Assembly (NCBI RefSeq): GCF_020177595.1
Contig: NZ_JAHTBL010000006.1
Span: forward strand, 124,001-188,000
DNA length: 64,000 nt
Reading direction: 5' to 3'
Origin: Cognatishimia sp. MH4019
GTDB taxonomy: Bacteria > Pseudomonadota > Alphaproteobacteria > Rhodobacterales > Rhodobacteraceae
The notes under the pieces are model-generated. The model did not search any database and was not told the DNA's origin. It worked only from the letters and a program-made list of their open reading frames with translations. The position numbers and the translations under genes were made by a program. This document shows, in pieces, positions 34,986 through 41,932 of the stretch (positions are counted from its first letter, which is position 1; each line of letters starts with the position of its first letter).

Positions 34986-35196
34986 AGATGCGATCCTTCC
35001 GTTCCTTGTCTTGCTGGCAGTCGATACAGCGATCCGCGAAAGGCGCAGCCTGCCGCCGGGCCTCGGGAATTTGCCGCCCGCATTCGACGCAATCAGAGTT
35101 ACCGACCTGCCGCACAGCCGAGCGCGCAACATTGGCCATCCGGTCCCGCTCTTGGGTCACGCGATCTTCGCTTCGTTCGAGGTCCCGCTCATTCAC
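34978..35196 (-). CDS. TraR/DksA-type C4 zinc-finger protein
   Basis: 72 aa from GTG 35196 (GTGA overlap with the preceding gene). An acidic/basic helix (ERDLERSEDRVTQERDRMANVARSA) precedes CVECG and CIDCQ, the four-cysteine zinc finger of TraR/DksA proteins that bind the RNA polymerase secondary channel. Mu-like phages often carry one near the lysis genes. It may tune host transcription. Confidence 0.85.
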   Translation of the reverse strand: MNERDLERSEDRVTQERDRMANVARSAVRQVGNSDCVECGRQIPEARRQAAPFADRCIDCQQDKERKDRIYA

Positions 35197-35534
35197 AGAT
35201 CGTCTCCCTTAACGGTCGCATCCGCAGCAAGTTCGAAGGCCTGTCCGCTTGCGACCAGACACGTCAGCCCGTTCGGACTGCTAACTATGATGGTCCATGA
35301 CCCGCTTTCGTCAGATGCGTAGACCTCAACCAAGGTATCGTTCGCCGCCAGACCATAGGCCTTGCGCCCCTCTCCGTAGCGCTCTGACAGGTGGCCAATC
35401 ACGTCCGCGCGCGGCGCACAGCGCGGACCGTCAATTCCGGGCGAAGCCATAAGCGGCACTTGCAATGCGATGCTCAGAACGATGGCGGCGAACATCGCAA
35501 TCAACCAGTTAAGGAAGGTTTCCAGTTTCAGCAT
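35193..35534 (-). CDS. Signal-anchored protein of lysis block, unknown
   Basis: 113 aa. The hydrophobic N-terminal segment (FLNWLIAMFAAIVLSIALQV) is a signal peptide or anchor, with possible cleavage after LMASP. Two cysteines (PRCAPR and LTCLVA) may form a disulphide. Between holin and zinc-finger gene, so an i-spanin or release-linked role is possible but unproven. Confidence 0.6.
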   Translation of the reverse strand: MLKLETFLNWLIAMFAAIVLSIALQVPLMASPGIDGPRCAPRADVIGHLSERYGEGRKAYGLAANDTLVEVYASDESGSWTIIVSSPNGLTCLVASGQAFELAADATVKGDDL

Positions 35535-35536
35535 GG

Positions 35537-36094
35537 CTATTCTCCCTTCCAGGCTTCAATGGCTTGGTTGCGCTGAGGTGAAATCGCGTCCTGAGCAAGT
35601 TCGCTGTCGGTGCCGGTATCAGCCACGCCCGGCGTGTCATGGCGTAATTTATCCAGACGGCGGATGTTTTCGATTACCTTCGGAACCATCGCAGCTGACT
35701 GGACAACCGATTGCTGGAATTCCTGACTTTTGATCTGGAAGCGGCCACCGAAGTAAAACGCAACGATTGTGCCGGCCAGCCACCAGAGCGGCTCAGGGAC
35801 CAATGCCAAGCCCTGCATCCGTGTTGCAAACCAGATCGGGTCGAACATGGCCGACGCGAACAACAGGAACGTGGCGACAACCATCAAGGGGCGTGGCAAT
35901 CGGTTCAGACCGTCCATAAAACGATCAAACCCTCCGCGGCGCGCATGACGGAACTCGGCGGCGTATTGGGACAGCGCCGCTTCGGCGTAATCCGCTTTTC
36001 GCTGCGCGCCCGCCTCGGCGTTCTCGCGAAACACCTCGGCCGTCTCAGCGATCACATTGCGACCGCCCCCGAATAGCCATTGAAAAAAACGCAT
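35537..36094 (-). CDS. Holin, 3TM GTA-type
   Basis: 185 aa from MRFFQWLFGGGRNVIAETAEVFRENAEAGAQRKADYAEAALSQ, the signature of the three-TM holin family found in gene transfer agents and Rhodobacterales phages. Hydrophobic segments at LMVVATFLLFASAMFDPIWF and PLWWLAGTIVAFYFGGRF. GGGAG lies about 9 bases upstream of the start. It would open the inner membrane for the endolysin gene 69 bp upstream. Confidence 0.85.
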   Translation of the reverse strand: MRFFQWLFGGGRNVIAETAEVFRENAEAGAQRKADYAEAALSQYAAEFRHARRGGFDRFMDGLNRLPRPLMVVATFLLFASAMFDPIWFATRMQGLALVPEPLWWLAGTIVAFYFGGRFQIKSQEFQQSVVQSAAMVPKVIENIRRLDKLRHDTPGVADTGTDSELAQDAISPQRNQAIEAWKGE

Positions 36095-36163
36095 GCTGTT
36101 ATCTCCCAAGCCGTTGCCAAACGCGGTCCATCAGAAGCGAAAACCGCCAATCAAAAGGGGTCA

Positions 36164-36775
36164 TCATCCCCATGCCGCCACCCGTTGCCGGAATTCGGCA
36201 TCACTCATATGAAACTCGGGGCGGATGAACTCTTCGGCACGCTTGATCCAGCCGCCTTTGCCACCAGCGCGGGTGCGGGCAAACTTACGGCTGGCATGCC
36301 GACGATCCGCGATGCGGAAGTAGTAATTGCGGCGGGCGATCCCGTAGGCGTCCACAAGGAATTCCCCGGCACGCTCATAAATGCGCTCAACCGCACCAGC
36401 GGTTTGCGGGCCAAGAACACCATCAACGATCACGGGCTCTTGAAACTCTGCCATCAGACGCTGAAGGATTTTGACGGCATTGGAGCCTGCGTTCACATAC
36501 ATGTCGAAAACGGTTGAGTGCATTGCAGGCGGCAGGAGGCGGATGCGTGGTTGTTCAAAGTAGTGGCGGATGAAGATATCGACGGCCTGATCTTTGGTCA
36601 GCGCCCGCACATCGCGCGCATCCACATCGCCATCACGGTCTAGGTCCATACCCAGACGCCGCATCGTGTGGATCGTCACGCCGAAGTTGGTTGCGCCACC
36701 CGGATCATCGGGGTCGTTCACATAGCCACCTTCGCGCACGATGATTTCGTTGGCGATCTCGCGAACGGTTTTCAT
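36164..36775 (-). CDS. Endolysin, GH108 N-acetylmuramidase
   Basis: 203 aa. The catalytic region IIVREGGYVNDPDDPGGATNFGVTI has the GH108 glutamate of EGGYV; the middle DLDRDGDVDARDVRAL looks like a calcium-binding dockerin-type loop; a peptidoglycan-binding domain follows (LMAEFQEPVIVDGVLGPQTAGAVERI). No signal peptide, so export depends on the holin. AAGGAGGGCAGGATC precedes the start. First gene after palindrome copy 3. Confidence 0.93.
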   Translation of the reverse strand: MKTVREIANEIIVREGGYVNDPDDPGGATNFGVTIHTMRRLGMDLDRDGDVDARDVRALTKDQAVDIFIRHYFEQPRIRLLPPAMHSTVFDMYVNAGSNAVKILQRLMAEFQEPVIVDGVLGPQTAGAVERIYERAGEFLVDAYGIARRNYYFRIADRRHASRKFARTRAGGKGGWIKRAEEFIRPEFHMSDAEFRQRVAAWG

Positions 36776-36829
36776 GATCCTGCCCTCCTTTGGATGACAG
36801 GAAACTATTGGGTTTTGAGGGGAGCGTTA

Positions 36830-36849
36830 TTGGTAGCGCGCGCTACCAA
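36830..36849. promoter_or_regulatory. GGTAGCGCGCGCTACC palindrome, late promoter operator (copy 3)
   Basis: Perfect 20-bp palindrome (TT, 16-bp core, AA) between the mor stop and the endolysin start (about 55 bp upstream). Equivalent in position to Mu Plys. The spacer 36776-36829 shows no gene. Confidence 0.77.
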
Positions 36850-36850
36850 A

Positions 36851-37243
36851 TCAGTCGAAAAGATCAGGCTGGTTTTCGTCTGGGGACAGCTTGGCCTTTC
36901 GCCGAAAAACTGTCGTGCGATGCACATTCATTGTCTGTGCGATCTTGTCCGCAGATACGCCATCGCGGATCATCTGGTCAACTTTTTTGCGCGTCTCGTT
37001 TGCGGCCGACTTCGGACCGACAGGCAGATCAATGACAGCGCCGCCATATCCCGAACGGAAATGCTCGCAAATTTTGTCAGCGCTTTCGCGGCCAACAGCG
37101 TCAACAAGCCAATGCCCGTCGGGCGCTTTCGCAGGGATCGAAACCCGGCTTCCACCACGCACGTTCGAGATCGCGATCGCGGCGTCGATGCCCGCGATAT
37201 CCGCAATCTCGTTCAGCAAAGGGGGAAGCCAGGAATAGCTCAT
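36851..37243 (-). CDS. mor: Mor-family transcription activator
   Basis: 130 aa. The N-terminal dimerisation part (WLPPLLNEIADIAGIDAAIAISNVRGGSRVSIP) and the C-terminal HTH (ICEHFRSGYGGAVIDLP, RDGVSADKIAQTMNVHRTTVFRRKAK) define the Mor/C family that turns on middle and late Mu transcription. Only one member is seen, so it may serve both the Mor and C roles. The first palindrome lies immediately after its stop. ATGA overlap with the ASCH gene. Confidence 0.9.
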   Translation of the reverse strand: MSYSWLPPLLNEIADIAGIDAAIAISNVRGGSRVSIPAKAPDGHWLVDAVGRESADKICEHFRSGYGGAVIDLPVGPKSAANETRKKVDQMIRDGVSADKIAQTMNVHRTTVFRRKAKLSPDENQPDLFD

Positions 37244-37677
37244 GCGGCGCGCGCAACCTCCGCCTCAAGCGGTGCGATCGGCTGCCATTTAATCAGCAGG
37301 CCATCGAAGAAATGGTCCGGTGCAGGCAACTCCCAGAACGCACTCATTTCACGCAAGGATGTGAAGCCGTCTGCCTTCGCGAAGGCTTCAAGATCGGTGA
37401 GGGGGGGATTACGCACCCAACCAACGCGAATGCGCTTGATCTGTCCGGCTTCCCACTGGATCGTGATGGGCCGAACATCCAGACACACCGGATCAGGAAT
37501 GATCTTGCGACAGTGCTTGGTGCGCATCGCATAGTAGAGCTGTAAATTCTCACCGGGATAAGCATGGCGTTTGCGTGGCCCTCGGATCGTTTGCAGCTTT
37601 GCGCCCGGTGCCTTTGGGTCGCGCATGCCAAGTTCGATCGGCTCGATAAACTGCTTTTGAAAGCTGTAAGCGACCAT
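37240..37677 (-). CDS. ASCH/PUA-like domain protein
   Basis: 145 aa from ATG 37677 (TGATG overlap with gemA). MVAYSFQKQFIEPIELG, LQTIRGPRKRHAYPGENLQLYYAMRTKHCRKI, and VCLDVRPITI is an ASCH-type beta fold with a conserved TIR/RKRHA segment, probably nucleic-acid-binding. Common in phage early regions, often of unknown role. Confidence 0.75.
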   Translation of the reverse strand: MVAYSFQKQFIEPIELGMRDPKAPGAKLQTIRGPRKRHAYPGENLQLYYAMRTKHCRKIIPDPVCLDVRPITIQWEAGQIKRIRVGWVRNPPLTDLEAFAKADGFTSLREMSAFWELPAPDHFFDGLLIKWQPIAPLEAEVARAA

Positions 37678-38312
37678 CACAAGGCTCCTTCGGATTTGAG
37701 CGTGCGGACGGTCTCGCCAAAGGTATTCATCACCGTGATCCAGTCGGCATCCTTCAGATCAGGAAGGTTCCGATGCGTGAGCCTGTAAACGAAGCCACGG
37801 AAAGTGTCTCCGGCGTAGGGCGCTTCGCCCTTTATCAGCTCCCACTGCGCGGCAGCGATCTTGAAGCCGGGGGCGCGCATATAGCTTGGGTCCCCGCGAT
37901 GGCCCGACCATTCGACGCCCCGCCGTTCCAACATTTTCTTGAGCGCCTCGATCACAGCGACGGCGTCGTCTTGCTCTCTGATCCAGTTGGCGTGATCTAC
38001 CTTCGCCTGCTTGACGGCAAAATTGTTCAGCGCCGCGTCATCGCGCGACCCGATCAAGCCGAGGTTCCAGCACGAAATCCAAAGCGCCTGTATTTTCTTG
38101 GCGTAGGGACCGGACAAGGTGGACCGTTTTCGCGTGATCTTACCCGCACCCATGTCGTCTAGTGCAGCGAGCAAGGCATTCGACTGCTTATGGCTCAGGC
38201 CGCGCGTTGACCGCTGGCCTGTGTGCTTTTCAACAAAGTCACGCCATGTGTCGTCTTCGTTCAACGAATGCACCTGACGACGCTTGGCGTGAATGGCTCG
38301 AAGCGCGCTCAT
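37677..38312 (-). CDS. gemA: GemA-like regulator (Mu gp16, DUF1018)
   Basis: 211 aa from MSALRAIHAKRRQVHSLNEDDTWRDFVEKHTGQRSTRGLSHKQ, the DUF1018 signature. A C-terminal helical domain with WNLGLIGSRDDAALNNFAVKQAKVDHANWIREQDDA follows. In Mu GemA alters host supercoiling and gene expression. ATGA overlap with the upstream gene. Confidence 0.88.
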   Translation of the reverse strand: MSALRAIHAKRRQVHSLNEDDTWRDFVEKHTGQRSTRGLSHKQSNALLAALDDMGAGKITRKRSTLSGPYAKKIQALWISCWNLGLIGSRDDAALNNFAVKQAKVDHANWIREQDDAVAVIEALKKMLERRGVEWSGHRGDPSYMRAPGFKIAAAQWELIKGEAPYAGDTFRGFVYRLTHRNLPDLKDADWITVMNTFGETVRTLKSEGAL

Positions 38313-38593
38313 TTGGCTGCCCACCTGTCTCCGAGTGTCGGTCGATAGTTGGGATAGATTTGATAATCCTTATACCTGAAGGTGACTTTGCCGAGTGCGT
38401 GATCTGCCTCGGAAGAAGTGACTTGAACGGTCGGAACCTGATTTTGAGCGGCAAACATCAAGCGCACTGCGGCATTGGTGATGCTGACAACCTGTTTGGG
38501 CGTTGCTCCGGCATCAAGGCATTCATCCAGTAGGGCCAGAAGCGCGCGCTCGGTCTCGCTGACTTCGTCGAAAGGTTTTTTTTGGGTATTCAT
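38309..38593 (-). CDS. Early prophage protein, 94 aa, unknown
   Basis: Helical N-terminal half (FDEVSETERALLALLDECLDAGATPKQVVSITNAAVRLMFAA) and a beta-rich C-terminal half (GKVTFRYKDYQIYPNYRPTLG). ATGA overlaps with both neighbours (gemA and the HNH gene). No family recognised. Confidence 0.65.
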   Translation of the reverse strand: MNTQKKPFDEVSETERALLALLDECLDAGATPKQVVSITNAAVRLMFAAQNQVPTVQVTSSEADHALGKVTFRYKDYQIYPNYRPTLGDRWAAK

Positions 38594-39231
38594 CGGTCCA
38601 TCTCCTTCCGGGCCTCGCGCGCGGCGTGCTGAAGCTTAGCGGCGGCAAGGATGTAGGGTTTCAGCTCGGGCTCGGCGTTGTCGTATTTGAGGGATGCCCA
38701 ACGGCCGTTCAGGCGCGGCAACAAAGCGCGCGGGATCGCCAGCCAGTTCTGCGGATCGGTATTGGCCTTGTCGCCATCGATGCACTTCAGGCAATGGCCT
38801 TCAGGAAGCGGTCCGTTCGTATCTTCCCAGCGGATCAGATGGACCGCACGCCACCGTGCCTGCAAAGGCAGATCATCGTTGATCTTGCGCTCGACATAGC
38901 CGTCGCGTGTCGTTCGTTCCGTGCCGATCGGCTTATAGAGCTGCACCGCGACCCCGCGGCGTTCGCCTTTCTTGAACCAGCCCTTTTCGGAACCAGGCGC
39001 GCAGATGCCCTTTTTGCCCTTGTTTGGCGGCACACTGCCTTTCTCAAAACAGCCATTGCGACCGGTGAACCAGCCCATCCGCTTCATCAGGGACTTGAGA
39101 TTGTCCAAAGACACGTCGAGCCGATCAAACTTGTCGCAGAAGTCGGTATGCAGGGCGCGGCGCGGCATTTCGGACCGCGCCTTCAGCCATTCCAGCTCGC
39201 GCTCACTGTAAGGAATAGACCGGCCGCGCAT
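38590..39231 (-). CDS. HNH-type DNA-binding/endonuclease protein
   Basis: 213 aa. The first part is helical and basic with an NKGKK tail-like loop (VPPNKGKKG). The HNH-like core is RAVHLIRWEDTNGPLPEGHCLKCIDGDKANTDPQNWLAI, matching the homing-type HNH fold with the first histidine and terminal N-W, but the usual second histidine before DGD is cysteine-isoleucine (KCIDGD). Activity is therefore uncertain. Standard early gene in many Mu-like phages of this group. Confidence 0.8.
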   Translation of the reverse strand: MRGRSIPYSERELEWLKARSEMPRRALHTDFCDKFDRLDVSLDNLKSLMKRMGWFTGRNGCFEKGSVPPNKGKKGICAPGSEKGWFKKGERRGVAVQLYKPIGTERTTRDGYVERKINDDLPLQARWRAVHLIRWEDTNGPLPEGHCLKCIDGDKANTDPQNWLAIPRALLPRLNGRWASLKYDNAEPELKPYILAAAKLQHAAREARKEMDR

Positions 39232-39470
39232 CAGTCTTCTTTCTTTCCGATCTGGGGCAGATGCGGCAGCACGGCGTCGCCATGCTCGGCGAAGAGTTTT
39301 GCAGCTTTTAGACCGGTATCCGCGACACGCAGAACTTGATCCGAGATACCGACCAAGGCGTCAGCGCGCTTTACTTCCCGTTCGATATCGTCCGAGTTGA
39401 GGTCCTCGTCCGAGAGCCGTTCAAGTTGGGCAAAAAGGTGATCGTTCAGATCTGAAAGTTTGTTCTTCAT
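39231..39470 (-). CDS. Early prophage protein, 79 aa, unknown
   Basis: From MKNKLSDLNDHLFAQLERLSDEDL. Acidic, all helical, including DIEREVKRADALVGISDQVLRVADTGLKAAKLFAEHGD. Starts by ATGA overlap and shares one base with the HNH gene. Such proteins recur between DUF3164 and HNH genes in related prophages; function unknown. Confidence 0.65.
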   Translation of the reverse strand: MKNKLSDLNDHLFAQLERLSDEDLNSDDIEREVKRADALVGISDQVLRVADTGLKAAKLFAEHGDAVLPHLPQIGKKED

Positions 39471-39715
39471 CCGACTATCCATCCTTTGGGAAGTTTGACG
39501 GCCAAAGCGTCCGGCGTGGGTGCGCCTGGCGGTATCGACACGAGGCCGAAAGCCTCGAGCATCGCCGCCATCGCCTTGACCTCGGCAAGGGTGACATTTG
39601 TGGGTCCGCGGAGCGGATCATGGGCAATCTTTCCCAGAGCGCGCCCGGCCCGTTCAACGACGATCTTCTGAGCGTCAGGACGAGCCGGGCGACGGGTTTT
39701 GCGTGCGGCGCTCAC
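39467..39715 (-). CDS. Early prophage protein, 82 aa, unknown
   Basis: Basic N-terminal (SAARKTRRPARPDAQK) and a helical middle (LAEVKAMAAMLEAFGLV). ATGA overlap with DUF3164 and with the next gene. Possible small DNA-binding protein; no family recognised. Confidence 0.6.
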   Translation of the reverse strand: MSAARKTRRPARPDAQKIVVERAGRALGKIAHDPLRGPTNVTLAEVKAMAAMLEAFGLVSIPPGAPTPDALAVKLPKGWIVG

Positions 39716-40365
39716 TCGATTTCCTCCGCATTGGCCAGATTGATCTGCATCGCACGGAATGAGGCCTGAGGGTTGGGCCGTGTCGAGATGCGAACGATCT
39801 CGCGCGAACTGGCGATGCGTTGGCTGTCGGCAACGGCTTCCATTGCCTGCAGGAATGTCGGATGCGTTATGTTCAGCCGCCGCATGGCATAGAGATTGGC
39901 ACGGTTGACCTTGCCCTGCTTGTCGACTTCAAAGCCGTATTCCAGCAAGGCGCGGATTTCGTCTGGAACATCCTTGCCGACATCGCGGATGTAGTCGTCG
40001 ATCAAGTCTTTCGCGATCTTCAGCTCGGGGCCGTATTCGAGATAGTCCTGAACACTGATCTCGACCTTTACGAGGCCGTCGAAGGATTTGAAGCTGACAT
40101 TCCCTTTGCCGCCTTCACGCTTGCCACGGGGCGTGACGCCGTATTGCTCGGCCAGCAAATCCGCCAAAACACTGATGTCGTCGTGTGTGTGGCCACGAAA
40201 CCGCGCGATCTGGTTAGCCAGATCAACCGAAAAGCCGTGGATCGCGCGCACTGTCTCGTCAACCTGTCGGTCCATCGGCTTCATAAGGTCCTTCGGCACC
40301 TTGTGGCCTTGGGCGTTGATGTAATCGGTGAGTTCACCGTGTTCGTCGTAAATGTAGCCAGACAT
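39712..40365 (-). CDS. DUF3164 protein (Mu-like early gene)
   Basis: 217 aa. YINAQGHKVPKDLMKPMDRQVDETVRAI, FKSFDGLVKVEISVQDYLEYGPELKIAKDLIDDYIRD and RRLNITHPTFLQAMEAVADSQRI are the DUF3164 signature. Present in most Mu-like phages between MuB and gemA. Molecular role unknown; it may act in replication or as a host-takeover factor. Confidence 0.9.
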   Translation of the reverse strand: MSGYIYDEHGELTDYINAQGHKVPKDLMKPMDRQVDETVRAIHGFSVDLANQIARFRGHTHDDISVLADLLAEQYGVTPRGKREGGKGNVSFKSFDGLVKVEISVQDYLEYGPELKIAKDLIDDYIRDVGKDVPDEIRALLEYGFEVDKQGKVNRANLYAMRRLNITHPTFLQAMEAVADSQRIASSREIVRISTRPNPQASFRAMQINLANAEEIE

Positions 40366-40379
40366 GGCCGTTCCTTTCT

Positions 40380-40895
40380 TCAGGTGAGGTCTGTGAGTTC
40401 TTCGAGAATTTTGTTCTTCAGGCTGCGATAACCTTGAAGCTGGCTATCGGAGCCCAGCAGATGCCGCGCCATCACCTTCAGATCGTCGGCCTTCCAGACG
40501 CGGTCCTCGTCGCAGAAACCGATAATGTGCCGCGCAAGGCGAAGGGCCTTGTCGCGCTCGCTGGGATTGCCGATGAAAAGCTGATCTTCGCAGTCGATCG
40601 CATTTTCGGCGATCTCACGAAGAGTGGCGAAGTCCTGAACGTAGACTGGGCTGTTTTCCAAGTTCTTCGTCACACGCTTCAGCGCATTCATGATGGTGGT
40701 GTGATCTCGGCCACCGATCGCCATGCCGATCTGCGGCAAGGATGCCTCTGTCAAAGTTCTTGCCAGCGCGCAAAATTCGAACCTTGGCCAAACCAGATGC
40801 GGCTGGCGGCCAGCACCCTTGATCTCACCTTCAGAGACACCGCGGTAATCCGAGATGACCCTGAGAATGATCTTGAGATGCGCTTTGGTGGACAT
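40380..40895 (-). CDS. DnaA domain IV-like DNA-binding protein
   Basis: 171 aa. Residues about 10-75 (ILRVISDYRGVSEGEIKG...PHLVWPRFEFCALARTLTEASLPQIGMAIGGRDHTTIMNALKRV) match the C-terminal DnaA-box-binding domain: a first helix, an arginine/alanine helix, and the signature GGRDHTTI. There is no AAA+ domain; the rest (about 80-171) is helical and not recognised. It ends one base into muB's stop region, so it is co-expressed with the transposition ATPase. It may bind DnaA boxes in host or phage DNA. Confidence 0.82.
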   Translation of the reverse strand: MSTKAHLKIILRVISDYRGVSEGEIKGAGRQPHLVWPRFEFCALARTLTEASLPQIGMAIGGRDHTTIMNALKRVTKNLENSPVYVQDFATLREIAENAIDCEDQLFIGNPSERDKALRLARHIIGFCDEDRVWKADDLKVMARHLLGSDSQLQGYRSLKNKILEELTDLT

Positions 40896-41914
40896 CAGAC
40901 CGCGCCACCGCCACGCAGTTGGTAGGCCGCACGCATATCGTCCGCCTTCAAAGCGCGACCCATCCCGCGGGCAATCATCGATGCCGCCTTGATGGTCTCG
41001 CTCAGCGCCCCAAGCGCACCGGGGCGCGTGGCAATCGCGGTGCCCACACGGCGCACATCCTCGTCAGTGATTTGCCATGCGTCCAAAAGCTGATCGATAT
41101 CTTCGGGATAGGGCTTCATCACGCTGATGCGGTAGCCGATCCTGCGTGTGACCTGAGGCGACGCATGTTTCACATCGCGGCTTGCATAGGGCGTTGTGCT
41201 CTCATTGTTGCCGAGCAGAACCAGACCGCATCGGGCCATGTCGCGGAAGTGCCGCAACTCGTTTACACCGTCCTCGTTCAGATACTGGGCTTCGTCAACG
41301 ATCAGCAAAGCGCTGAAGCCGTCGCGCTTCAATGCCTCAACAATAGCGCCTTTAAGCGTCGCTGAGTTGCGCGTGTCGATGCCAAGCTGAGCACCGATCT
41401 CCGACTTCATGGTATGGATGCTGGCGCTCGATGGGCTCAACACAATGTGGAACACATGAGGCCGGCTTGCCTGAAATGCCTCGGCGGCGCTGGTTTTACC
41501 CAATCCTGCCAAAAGGGTTGCAATCGCGATGGTTGGCAACGCCTGCGCATAGGTGAACGTCTCGAACAGCTCCCGCGCCACGCGCGTTTGAACAAAGCCC
41601 GGCTCAACCGGCAGTGCAGACGCCGCCTCAGAAGCCTCTTGAAAGGACGTAAGGAAGTTCTCGACGCGCTGGGTCGTGTTGTCGTAGCGACCGTTGTAGG
41701 TGCCGTCATACCAGCCTGAGAACGTGCCAATCGCCATATCTGCGCGGCGCGCAACCTCGGACTTCGTCCAGTCGTTTTCGGACGCGAGCTGAGCGACCTT
41801 TGCCGTCGCGGACTTCCACCTCGACTTCAGGTCATCGCTTTCAATCTCTGGAACCTGTTTGGACGGGGACCAGCCCGTGACGATACCCGTCTCTGTCTTC
41901 GTTTGCGCATTCAT
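40895..41914 (-). CDS. Transposition ATPase MuB-like
   Basis: 339 aa. The N-terminal HTH (about 45-70: ENDWTKSEVARRADMAIGTFSGWYDGTYNG) is followed by an AAA+ domain with Walker A LLAGLGKTSA (residues 134-143) and Walker B ALLIVDEAQ (202-210), then sensor I GLVLLGNNE. MuB delivers target DNA to MuA and gives target immunity. GGAG lies 8 bases upstream of the start, 18 bp after muA's stop. Confidence 0.94.
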   Translation of the reverse strand: MNAQTKTETGIVTGWSPSKQVPEIESDDLKSRWKSATAKVAQLASENDWTKSEVARRADMAIGTFSGWYDGTYNGRYDNTTQRVENFLTSFQEASEAASALPVEPGFVQTRVARELFETFTYAQALPTIAIATLLAGLGKTSAAEAFQASRPHVFHIVLSPSSASIHTMKSEIGAQLGIDTRNSATLKGAIVEALKRDGFSALLIVDEAQYLNEDGVNELRHFRDMARCGLVLLGNNESTTPYASRDVKHASPQVTRRIGYRISVMKPYPEDIDQLLDAWQITDEDVRRVGTAIATRPGALGALSETIKAASMIARGMGRALKADDMRAAYQLRGGGAV

Positions 41915-41932
41915 GTGTGGTGCTCCTCAAAT

